This document shows, one piece after another, positions 1 to 7,474 of a DNA stretch of 64,000 bases (positions are counted from its first letter, which is position 1; each line of letters opens with the position of its first letter). The translations under genes and the position numbers were made by a program. The stretch is taken from contig NZ_QJJZ01000021.1 in NCBI RefSeq assembly GCF_003201775.1, positions 1 through 64,000 of the forward strand, written 5' to 3'. Below the pieces are notes generated by a model, which saw only the letters and a list, made by a program, of their open reading frames with translations, was not told the origin of the DNA and searched no databases. The stretch is from Arenibacter sp. ARW7G5Y1 (GTDB lineage Bacteria > Bacteroidota > Bacteroidia > Flavobacteriales > Flavobacteriaceae).

Positions 1-20
1 AGGCCGCCGCCTTTTTTTGA

Positions 21-56
21 AAGCACTTGCCGTTTTTACGGTAGGTGCTTTTTTTT
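21..56 (+). terminator. Intrinsic terminator, copy 1
   Basis: The 11-bp stem 23-33 / 38-48 (GCACTTGCCGT with ACGGTAGGTGC, including two G-U pairs in RNA) is followed by eight T. It would end a plus-strand transcript coming from left of the window. Confidence 0.7.
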
Positions 57-173
57 GTCCGAACTTTAATAAAAGGGCACGCCTTGGGCGTGATTAGTTC
101 CAGCATCCGTTCCTGCTTCGCTACGCTTGCAGTAACGGGCTGTCATTGAATAGGCCGCCGCCTTTTTTTGAAA

Positions 174-208
174 GCACTTGCCATGTATATGGCAGGTGCT
201 TTTTTTTT
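174..208 (+). terminator. Intrinsic terminator, copy 2
   Basis: The 11-bp stem 174-184 / 189-199 (GCACTTGCCAT, ATGGCAGGTGC, loop GTAT) is followed by nine T. It differs from copy 1 by a compensated apical pair (G-C to A-T), which supports a real RNA hairpin. Two terminators in series with no gene between them are unusual. Confidence 0.7.
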
Positions 209-277
209 GGACAGGATCTGTTGTGGGCACGCCGCTGGCGTGATTGATTCCAGTATCCGATCGCCAAACGGAAAGTC

Positions 278-1314
278 CAAGGTCGGGAGACTTTGTAAAG
301 TGTGAAAGTCCAAAGTCGGGAGACTTTGCACAGGAACTTTGCACAACGACTTTGCAGAGTGCCATCAATTTTTAAGATCAGCCAATTGCTACATTGAATC
401 ATTACTACATTGTTTCATTGCTACATTGTTCCACTTTCAAATCGGTCCATCAGCAAATTTTCAAATCACACAATTGTTACATTGAATCATTGGTACATTA
501 TTTCATTGCTACACTGTTCCACTTTCAAATCGGTCCATCAACGAATTTTCAAGTCTAGTGTGAAAGTCCAAAGTCGGGAGACTTTGCACAGCGACGTAAT
601 GATTTATCGACACTATGTTAGAGTCGACATAATAAAGGACCGGCCTATTTTCAATTTCGTCTTAAATCAAGTGGTTTCCACATTGGAAGGAGGAAGGCGT
701 CCATAGAGCATTTCACCCAAGTGAAAGCGGCCTGGACGCCGGGGCCGTGGAAAGTGCGTAGATTTAAAGAAATTTAAAATCAGCCTAGCGTTTTTTGGTT
801 CGTTTTTTGGGCGATGCAAAAAATGAACAGGACACAAACTTGAGATAGTAAACTATATCTTTTTGTAATTCACACACAACTTTTAGGATTGTTCTACGGA
901 AAAACCAAAGTCGGGAGACTTTGTAAAGTGTGAAAGTTCAAAGTCGGGAGACTTTGCACAGCAACTTTGCACAACGACTTTGCAGAGTGCCATCCATTTT
1001 TCAGATCAACCAATTGCTACATTGAATCATTGGTACATTATTTCATTACTACATTGTTTTACTTTCAAATCGGAACATCAGCAAATTTTCAAATCACACA
1101 ATTGTTACATTGAATCATTGGTGCATTGTTACATTGTTTCATTACTACATTGTTCCACTTTCAAATCGGCCCATCAACGAATTTTCAAGTCTAGTTGGAA
1201 AGTCCAAAGTCGGGAGACTTTGCACAGCGACTTTGCACAGCGACTTTGCAGAGTGCCATCAATTTTTCAGATCAACCAATTGCTACATTGAATCATTGGT
1301 ACATTGTTTCCTTC
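278..1314. repeat. Composite repeat region: six GGGA-loop hairpins and a duplicated AT-rich block
   Basis: The 18-base palindrome CAAAGTC-GGGA-GACTTTG occurs at 311-328, 569-586, 906-923, 939-956 and 1205-1222, with a one-base variant at 278-295. After several copies come 13-base tandem repeats of the type gactttgcacagc (for example 1216-1255). The block from about 303 to 595 recurs from about 931 to 1230, with a partial third copy to about 1314. The block interior is rich in a degenerate attgttaca/cattg motif. Open frames here are low in complexity and come from the repeats, so no gene is called. Confidence 0.8.
675..781. other. GC-rich nested inverted-repeat structure, unrecognised
   Basis: Three nested perfect stems are visible: TTTCCAC 675-681 with GTGGAAA 747-753; GGCGTCCA 696-703 with TGGACGCC 733-740; and TTTCAC 711-716 with GTGAAA 721-726 around a CCAA loop. 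A further hairpin with a GAAA loop lies at 763-778. The middle part is a GC-rich island in AT-rich DNA between the two large repeat copies. I do not recognise a riboswitch, ribozyme or attC consensus. It could be a structured RNA, a cruciform site, or the relic of a mobile element. Confidence 0.5.
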
Positions 1315-1410
1315 CAACCTTCAACAGACAGTATACAGTGTTTGAAACACACTTCAATAAGATCTTTTGCCTTTAAGGATTTATACTTGCACTTAACTTT
1401 TGTAAATGAC

Positions 1411-1439
1411 TTCGTAAAGTTACGAAAACCTTTTCGTAA
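1411..1439. promoter_or_regulatory. Operator-like inverted repeat with a third half-site
   Basis: A perfect inverted repeat TTCGTAA-AG-TTACGAA (1411-1426) is followed by a third TTCGTAA copy at 1433-1439. It lies about 135 bases upstream of the DUF1080 lipoprotein gene and looks like a transcription-factor site. The regulator is not identifiable from the window. Confidence 0.45.
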
Positions 1440-1573
1440 GTGAGATGGCCATGACTAGGGGACAAAACAAAAGGGAATTGAAGATGGACCAGGCAAATGT
1501 TGGAGTTTTGTAACTTATATTTATATCTTTAGGCTTTGGAACTACTGTTCCGAGTAACCTAAGCTTCAATTTT

Positions 1574-3475
1574 ATGAAAATTCCATTGTTTTTAAGTGGA
1601 TTATTGCTGTTTTTTATTTCATGCGGCGATCGTCCATCAAAGGATACTGCAACGACCACCGAAGAATTCCCAAGTATAAAGGATTATTTGCCCTTCTCCG
1701 AACTGCCATTGGATGATCTATCTATGTTTAAGGTAGAGACTCCCAACTGGAAAATTGTAGGGGATGTGTATGTGGATAGATCAAAGGACAGGATTTTGAC
1801 ATCTTCTCCGGGGAAAGGAATTCTGGCCAACATACCCGATGATCAGTCAAAAAATGATCATATTTTTACAAATTTTGAACATGGGGATATAGAAATTGAA
1901 TTGGATGTGATGATGCCGGTCAACTCCAATTCCGGACTTTATTTTCAAGGGAGGTATGAAGTGCAACTATTGGATAGTTGGGGTGTAAAGGAACCAACAT
2001 ATGGAGATATAGGTGGTATCTATCAGCGGTGGGATGACAGTAGGGAAGGCGATCAAAAAGGTTATGAGGGACATTCCCCAAGAACCAACGCTTCAAAGTC
2101 GCCCGGACTTTGGCAACATTTTAAAATTATATTTCACTCTCCCAAATTTGACACCTCGGGCAACAAAATAAAAAATGCCCTATTTCAAGAGGTGTGGTTA
2201 AATGGTGAGTTGATTCAGGAAAATGTGGAGGTAACTGGCCCTACAAGGGCTTCTGCCTTTAATGATGAAAAAGCTAGAGGACCATTAATGATTCAAGGAG
2301 ATCACGGTCCCGTAGCTTTAAAAAATATCAAGTATAAAAAGTACGAAAATAAAAAGTTGACCTTGTCCGATATGCATATGACAGAATACGAAAGTAATTC
2401 TGATACAATTGCCGGTTTGGATACGCTTACAGTTATTGGAGAGAAAAATGTAGATAGTATTTCCGCCAATATGGTAACTGGAAATAGGGTTACAAGAATT
2501 CTAAGTTATAAGGGGCAAATGGATGTTCCGAATTCTGGTACCTACCTCTTCAATATTGGATTAAATCATGGCGGTGCCTTGCTGTTGATCGGTAATGATA
2601 CTGTGGTTAATCTAAATGGAAAGTTCGATTTGGATACACCAGGGATAGGTGAAATTGAGTTGGAAAAGGGGAAAATACCTTTTACCTTCATTTATAACAA
2701 GAATTATCCGTGGTATACAGGTTTCAGTATTACGGCAGAGGGCCCTGAAATGCAGAAAATGGCCCTACATGCAAAGAACTCTTTAAGTTCAGCTAAAAAG
2801 AATTCGGATAATGATATACTCATTACGGTTGGAGAAGAGACTGTAACCCAACGTGGGTATATGATGCATGGAGATGAAAAAAGGACACACTGTATTGCGG
2901 TTGGGAGTCCTGATCGTATAAATTATTCATATGATTTAAGTAGAGGGGCTATATTACAGGTATGGCAAGGCGATTTTCTTGATGTTACCCAGATGTGGCA
3001 TCTAAGAGGTACTAACCAGTTGGCGGAACCAAAGGGATTTTCAGTATCCTTTCACGGCGATCCAGATTTTATGACTTTGGAGAATAAAGATATGGTTTGG
3101 CCAGACAGCATTCCATCCAACATAAGGTTTAAGCCATTAGGTTATGAAATGCAGGATAATGGATTACCGGTTTTTTTACATCAAGAAGAAGGGACTACTA
3201 TTAGCAATTCATTTAAATCTTCCAAGGACGGACGGGGACTTGAACGTACCATCAGCATTAAGGGCAATGGTGATATCTGGCATAAAATTGCCGAAGGGGA
3301 ATCCATTGAACAGTTGGAGGATGGTACATTCATTGTCAACAATGAAAGTTATTTAATCGATTTCTCTGGTAATAGTGGCTTAGATCCTGTAATCCGTCAT
3401 TCCAACGGAAAGGATGAATTAATACTAAAAATACCCACGAACAGTGGGAACATTACATACAATATTATTTGGTAA
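1574..3475 (+). CDS. DUF1080 (3-keto-disaccharide hydrolase-like) lipoprotein with PA14-like middle domain
   Basis: A 633-residue lipoprotein. The signal peptide ends in a lipobox with the lipidated Cys at residue 17 (FFISCGD). Residues ~50-265 resemble DUF1080, a concanavalin-like fold linked to 3-keto-glycoside hydrolysis, with the usual features SGLYFQGRYEVQL, a GDHGPV turn and a closing KNIKYK strand. Residues ~270-400 resemble a PA14-like beta-sandwich (GTYLFNIGLNHGGALLLIG). The C-terminal ~200 residues are a beta-rich region I cannot name. The next gene starts 16 bases after the stop, so the two are probably one operon. The predicted location is the outer membrane or periplasm. The family match is fairly sure; the substrate is unknown. 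Confidence 0.75.
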   Translation: MKIPLFLSGLLLFFISCGDRPSKDTATTTEEFPSIKDYLPFSELPLDDLSMFKVETPNWKIVGDVYVDRSKDRILTSSPGKGILANIPDDQSKNDHIFTNFEHGDIEIELDVMMPVNSNSGLYFQGRYEVQLLDSWGVKEPTYGDIGGIYQRWDDSREGDQKGYEGHSPRTNASKSPGLWQHFKIIFHSPKFDTSGNKIKNALFQEVWLNGELIQENVEVTGPTRASAFNDEKARGPLMIQGDHGPVALKNIKYKKYENKKLTLSDMHMTEYESNSDTIAGLDTLTVIGEKNVDSISANMVTGNRVTRILSYKGQMDVPNSGTYLFNIGLNHGGALLLIGNDTVVNLNGKFDLDTPGIGEIELEKGKIPFTFIYNKNYPWYTGFSITAEGPEMQKMALHAKNSLSSAKKNSDNDILITVGEETVTQRGYMMHGDEKRTHCIAVGSPDRINYSYDLSRGAILQVWQGDFLDVTQMWHLRGTNQLAEPKGFSVSFHGDPDFMTLENKDMVWPDSIPSNIRFKPLGYEMQDNGLPVFLHQEEGTTISNSFKSSKDGRGLERTISIKGNGDIWHKIAEGESIEQLEDGTFIVNNESYLIDFSGNSGLDPVIRHSNGKDELILKIPTNSGNITYNIIW

Positions 3476-3491
3476 CCCAAAACAACCAATT

Positions 3492-5450
3492 ATGCAGATT
3501 TTAAGACAGGCAGTTTTCTTTGTATTCCTATTAGGAACAGTATATGGTACATTTGGACAGGAAAGTTCGGAAATGGCCAAAAAGGAAGCGGAATATTATA
3601 AAATAGTGGATGTTCCAATTCCAAATGATATTGTATTGGAAGTTGGAGGGTTGGCGTTTACGGATGACGATAAATTGGGGGTTTCTACGAGAAGGGGTGA
3701 GGTTTGGTTAATAGATAAGCCGTATGGTCCAAACCCTGTTTATAAGAGATATGCACACGGGATGCACGAGACCTTGGGCTTGGCCTATAAGGACAATGGC
3801 TTCTATCTTTCCCAACGAGGCGAACTTACTAGATTGGATGACAGGAACGGGGATGGAAAGGCAGATAGCTATAAGACTATTTATACATGGCCTTTGTCCG
3901 GTAATTACCACGATTATTCCTATGGTCCGTTAATTTTGCCCAATGGGGATATGTTGGTCACCTTAAATTTATCTTGGATCGGCCACGGGGCCAGTTTGGT
4001 AAAATGGAGGGGATGGATGCTGAAAATAACACCTGAAGGGGAAATGACCCCAATTGCAACCGGTTTAAGGTCTCCTGCGGGATTTAATGTGAATTCTGAG
4101 GGTGATTACTTTTATACCGAAAATCAAGGGGATTGGGTAGGTTCTGGAAGGATGACCCATTTGGAAGTAGGCGATTTTGCAGGTAATCCGGAAGGCCTAC
4201 GTTGGACAGATGACCCGCAATCGCCTCTAAAATTGAAACAGGATGAAATAGAAAAGCAATCGGGCTTAAGTCTGTATGAATATGCAAAAAAAATACCTGC
4301 CCTTAAGGCTCCAGCCATCTGGTTCCCGCATACCATTCAGGGGATTTCAACTTCGGATATCCTTTATGATACTACCCATGGAAAATTTGGACCTTTTGAA
4401 GGCCAGATGTTTATCGGCGATCAGGGGCATAGTAAGATAATGCGAGTTTATATGGAGAAGGTCAATGGGGTGTACCAAGGTGCTTCCTTTTTATTTAGAG
4501 AGGGTTTTTCCTCAGGAATATTGCGTATGATCTGGGGTAGTGATTCCAGTATGTTTGTTGGCATGACAAGTAGAGGGTGGGCTTCTACCGGAAAAGCTCC
4601 GTATGGTCTGCAAAGATTGGAGTGGACAGGGAAAGTACCTTTCGAAATAAAAACAATGAAAGCCTTGGATGATGGATTTCAATTGGAATTCACACAACCT
4701 GTCAATAAAAAATTGGCCGGGGATGTTGCCAGCTATCAAATGAAAAGTTTTACTTACCAATATCACAATACCTACGGTAGTCCCATAGTGGAAGAACAAC
4801 CAGTAATGGTACATAAAGCAGAGGTTTCACCAGATGGACTTTCCGTTAAATTAACTTTACACGGGATGCGATTGGGCTTTATCCACGAAATAAAAATCCC
4901 GGACCTCACCTCTGGGAATGGTAAGAAACTACTACATAACACGGGTTATTATACCTTAAATGAAGTTCCGGGTGGAGTTTTGAAATCCCCACAGATGACA
5001 GGTATTGTCAAATCCGGTAAAAGTATCGTTCAGCCTAAAAGAATAACAAAAATGCCAGCTGATTGGAACAATAAATCCGATCAGAAGTTGATGATAGCTA
5101 CCAAGCCGGGATTGAAGTACGATGTAGAACAAGTTAAGGTTCAGAGAGGGGCTAAGGTAGAGCTTACCTTTAATAACAACGACGATATGATGCACAACCT
5201 GGTAATTACCCAGAAAGGCAAGGAATCGGTTGATAAGGTAGGGCAAATGGCCTTGATGTTAGGATTGGACGGACCGGACTATAACTATGTGCCGGATACC
5301 GATTTAGTGTTGTACCATACTGCTATTATGCAGCCTGAAACGGCAGAAACAATCTATGTAAAAATGCCGGAGGAACCAGGTGAATATTGGATAGTATGTA
5401 CTTTTCCAGGGCATTCATCGGTGATGAGGGCGAAGCTTATTGTTCAATAA
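3492..5450 (+). CDS. Secreted beta-propeller (sorbosone dehydrogenase-like) protein with C-terminal cupredoxin domain
   Basis: 652 residues. I use the ATG at 3492, which gives a clean signal peptide (MQILRQAVFFVFLL...GTFGQ); the longer in-frame start at 3444 lies inside the preceding gene. Residues ~35-400 look like a glucose/sorbosone dehydrogenase-type six-bladed propeller (LGVSTRRGEVWLID, FIGDQGHSKIMR). The last ~110 residues form an azurin/auracyanin-like domain with copper ligands visible: His in MMHNLVI, then Cys, His and Met in VCTFPGHSSVM. This suggests periplasmic oxidation of a sugar-like substrate with electron transfer through the copper site. That role is inferred, as is cooperation with the DUF1080 lipoprotein upstream. 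Confidence 0.72.
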   Translation: MQILRQAVFFVFLLGTVYGTFGQESSEMAKKEAEYYKIVDVPIPNDIVLEVGGLAFTDDDKLGVSTRRGEVWLIDKPYGPNPVYKRYAHGMHETLGLAYKDNGFYLSQRGELTRLDDRNGDGKADSYKTIYTWPLSGNYHDYSYGPLILPNGDMLVTLNLSWIGHGASLVKWRGWMLKITPEGEMTPIATGLRSPAGFNVNSEGDYFYTENQGDWVGSGRMTHLEVGDFAGNPEGLRWTDDPQSPLKLKQDEIEKQSGLSLYEYAKKIPALKAPAIWFPHTIQGISTSDILYDTTHGKFGPFEGQMFIGDQGHSKIMRVYMEKVNGVYQGASFLFREGFSSGILRMIWGSDSSMFVGMTSRGWASTGKAPYGLQRLEWTGKVPFEIKTMKALDDGFQLEFTQPVNKKLAGDVASYQMKSFTYQYHNTYGSPIVEEQPVMVHKAEVSPDGLSVKLTLHGMRLGFIHEIKIPDLTSGNGKKLLHNTGYYTLNEVPGGVLKSPQMTGIVKSGKSIVQPKRITKMPADWNNKSDQKLMIATKPGLKYDVEQVKVQRGAKVELTFNNNDDMMHNLVITQKGKESVDKVGQMALMLGLDGPDYNYVPDTDLVLYHTAIMQPETAETIYVKMPEEPGEYWIVCTFPGHSSVMRAKLIVQ

Positions 5451-5556
5451 GATGCGAATTAATTGACATTGTGCCTTGGGTCTTAATCAGTATTACTGGT
5501 TGAATACTATTTTTAAAGGGCTTTAACGAATGGGATTTCAATTTGAAACATTTGTA

Positions 5557-5564
5557 TACTTTTG
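5557..5564 (+). promoter_or_regulatory. TAnnTTTG -7 box very close to a start codon
   Basis: TACTTTTG matches the Bacteroidota -7 consensus exactly and ends only four bases before the ATG at 5569, so the transcript may be leaderless. No well-placed -33 TTG is visible. Confidence 0.35.
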
Positions 5565-5568
5565 AGGT

Positions 5569-6186
5569 ATGCCTATTAAAGAGGAAAAACTAAATACCCT
5601 GTCCCATGCCCTTGGAATATTATTTGGGCTAATAGGTTTTGTAGTGTTATTGCAAAATAGCCGACAGTTAACTTCCTATGCCACGTTCTCAATTATTGTT
5701 TACAGTTTTACTTTTGTCTTCTTGTTTACGGCATCAACTTTATATCATTGTGTTAAGCCGTCAAATTTGAAAAACAAATTGAGGATATTGGATCACATCA
5801 GCATTTATTTTTTAATTGCTGGCACCTATACGCCAGTAGCCTTAATCATGTTGGAACAAGGAAATGGCTGGTTACTATTTTATACCGTATGGGGAATAGC
5901 TGCTGCGGGTACTATTATGAAGTTGTTTTATACGGGGAAATATGAGTTTATTTCAGTATCGCTATATTTAATAATGGGCTGGTTGATTGTTTTGGATCTG
6001 GACAACTTACTAAGTAATACTACCACCATTGGGTTGGGGACCCTTTTTCTGGGGGGAGCCTTTTATACCTTGGGAATTCTTTTTTACGCTTTGGAGAGGA
6101 TCCGTTATAACCACTTTATCTGGCATTTGTTTGTGCTGGGAGGTGCCATCAGTCATTGGTTTTTTATTTTGATCGATGTGGTTTAG
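5569..6186 (+). CDS. trhA: Hemolysin III (TrhA/YqfA, PAQR superfamily) membrane protein
   Basis: 205 residues with seven hydrophobic segments, the usual size of the bacterial hemolysin III branch of the PAQR family. Family landmarks are seen: the N-terminal EEKLNTLSHALG, the STLYHC motif, the HISIYFLIAGTYTPVAL stretch and a C-terminal HFIWHLFVLGGAISHW. The conserved Ser, His and Asp residues correspond to the metal site of PAQR proteins. In bacteria these proteins are tied to membrane homeostasis rather than proven haemolysis. The gene stands alone and overlaps the convergent DUF4268 gene by four bases at the 3' end. Confidence 0.88.
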   Translation: MPIKEEKLNTLSHALGILFGLIGFVVLLQNSRQLTSYATFSIIVYSFTFVFLFTASTLYHCVKPSNLKNKLRILDHISIYFLIAGTYTPVALIMLEQGNGWLLFYTVWGIAAAGTIMKLFYTGKYEFISVSLYLIMGWLIVLDLDNLLSNTTTIGLGTLFLGGAFYTLGILFYALERIRYNHFIWHLFVLGGAISHWFFILIDVV

Positions 6187-6611
6187 GGACGAATAATATC
6201 TTCATATTCTTTGAAGAAATCTTCAAATACGGCCATGTTTTCCTTCAAAAATACCATGGTTTCCTGCCAAGTGTTTTTGTTGTGAATGGAAACATTTTCT
6301 AAACTAACGGACACCCTTGAAATCTCCTTTCCATTTTTAAGGATAACCGTATCCTCAAATAGGGCTTTTGGCAGGTATTCTTCCAATAAAATAGGCCTAA
6401 GTGAAATCATTTTTTCCCATACCCCCAACCGCTTTTCCAAATCTTGACTTTCTATGTCCATAGATATCATAGCACTCTTTAAATCAAAATGAAATTTAAA
6501 AGAGCAATCCTTAATGCCAGTGTTATACAGAATCCATTTTCTGGGAAAGGATTTACCAAAGGAAATCCAAAAATCCTGACGTAACTTTTTTGCTTCTTCC
6601 TTGCTGAACAT
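6183..6611 (-). CDS. DUF4268 domain-containing protein
   Basis: 142 residues, soluble, with no signal peptide. It begins with the family pattern MFSKEEAKKLRQDFWISFG and has the central KFHFDLK...IDIE-like region and an acidic C-terminus (FFKEYEDIIRP). DUF4268 occurs alone in Bacteroidota and fused to nuclease domains elsewhere, and its biochemical role is not established. It is convergent with the hemolysin III gene and shares four bases with it. The ZIP transporter gene lies upstream on the same strand, about 100 bases away. Confidence 0.75.
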   Translation of the reverse strand: MFSKEEAKKLRQDFWISFGKSFPRKWILYNTGIKDCSFKFHFDLKSAMISMDIESQDLEKRLGVWEKMISLRPILLEEYLPKALFEDTVILKNGKEISRVSVSLENVSIHNKNTWQETMVFLKENMAVFEDFFKEYEDIIRP

Positions 6612-6712
6612 TTATAGACCTGGGTGTGCTGTTAATTCTTATAGTGGTTACTAATCTAGAGTAATTGCCCCGTTGTACCAATTTTTCTTGTAATTGGGGA
6701 CTTGGTTTGGCT

Positions 6713-7384
6713 TTATAGCATATAAGCAATTGCAATTCCCAATATTATGACGACCAATTTACGCAAGTTAAATTTATGCGCTTCCGAACTTTCGAATAGA
6801 ATAACAGTCGAAATATGAAGGAAGACACCAATTACCAAGGCGTTAAGAAAAACGGCATACCTATGGGTAAAATCATAATTGGCTGCAATGTAGGTGCCTA
6901 TGGGAGTCATCAAGGAAAAAAGTACAATAAAGAATATGGCAGACCGCAACTTTATCTTGGAGCTTAATAAGAATATGCTTAAGATAATCGCAATGGGTAT
7001 TTTGTGGATTAAAATTCCGTAAAGGATAGTACCGTGATTTTCTATAGGCAATCCTTCTAACAGGGAATGGATGCATAGGCTTATAAAAAGCATCCAAGGA
7101 AAATCGGATTTTTCGGGATCTAAATGAACATGTCCGTGTTCGGCCCCTTTGGAAAAAAATTCCAGAAAAATCTGGAGTAGGATCCCCAACATAACAAATA
7201 CCCCTACCGTTTTTGGTTCTGCGCTACCATAAACTTCAGGGAATAATTCAAAAACAGTAAGCGCCAGCAAAAAAGCTCCACTGAAAGCTAGGAGAAGTTT
7301 AAAGACTTCCTTGTTTTTTGGTTTTGTGAAGTATACAAATATAAAACTCAGCAATACGCCAAGAATAGGTAATAAATATTTCAT
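6713..7384 (-). CDS. ZIP family divalent metal transporter
   Basis: 223 residues with about eight hydrophobic segments. The ZIP signature is visible: HSLLEGLPIE in the fourth segment and HKIPIAIILS in the fifth, giving the His/Glu binuclear metal site. A short His-bearing cytoplasmic loop (KGAEHGHVHLD) precedes them, as in many ZIP proteins. It probably imports Zn2+ or Fe2+ across the inner membrane; the substrate cannot be set from sequence. The ATG at 7384 is the natural start of the first membrane helix. The divergent neighbour is the rRNA methyltransferase gene. Confidence 0.85.
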   Translation of the reverse strand: MKYLLPILGVLLSFIFVYFTKPKNKEVFKLLLAFSGAFLLALTVFELFPEVYGSAEPKTVGVFVMLGILLQIFLEFFSKGAEHGHVHLDPEKSDFPWMLFISLCIHSLLEGLPIENHGTILYGILIHKIPIAIILSIFLLSSKIKLRSAIFFIVLFSLMTPIGTYIAANYDFTHRYAVFLNALVIGVFLHISTVILFESSEAHKFNLRKLVVIILGIAIAYML

Positions 7385-7420
7385 TAAGGATTAATTCTGA
7401 TATTGTACAAAATTACCATA

Positions 7421-7454
7421 TTGGCTAATAAGGGCTAAAATTAACGTATTTTTG
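7421..7454 (+). promoter_or_regulatory. Candidate promoter for the RlmL-type methyltransferase gene
   Basis: TTG at 7421-7423 and TATTTTTG at 7447-7454 are spaced by 23 bases, a little longer than usual. The -7 box is 20 bases upstream of the ATG at 7475. Confidence 0.4.
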
Positions 7455-7474
7455 CGGTAATCTTAAAGGTAGAT

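Larger units (their letters stand above)
1..300. repeat. Two tandem ~150-base units, each with a terminator hairpin and a GGCGTG palindrome
   Basis: The unit beginning aggccgccgccttttttt at 1 recurs at 152. Each copy has the same order: GC-rich lead, terminator-like hairpin, T tract, then a CACGCC-n3-GGCGTG palindrome (78-92 and 228-242) and a gattnnttccag stretch. The palindrome arms are identical but the loops differ (TTG versus GCT). Reverse-strand reading frames across the unit are short and repeat-derived, so I do not call a gene. Similar debris beside GIY-YIG genes in flavobacteria is something I recall but cannot verify here. Confidence 0.75.

Noticed and set aside
675-753. Integron attC site or group II intron domain V
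   Set aside because: There is no GTT/AAC core at the stem ends, no integrase, and no AGC-type catalytic triad with the domain V geometry; no reverse transcriptase is nearby.
278-1222. CRISPR-like array
   Set aside because: The repeats are palindromic and only 18 bases, spacing is irregular from 33 to over 300 bases, the intervals are themselves repeated, and no cas genes are present.
410-1443. Open frames of 80-103 codons in the repeat region
   Set aside because: They run through the attgttaca-type repeats in more than one frame, repeat the same peptides (CYIVSLLHCS-like) and have no start signal or family look.
6553-6735. 60-codon minus-strand frame between DUF4268 and the ZIP gene
   Set aside because: It overlaps both neighbours in another frame and has no family-like or membrane features.
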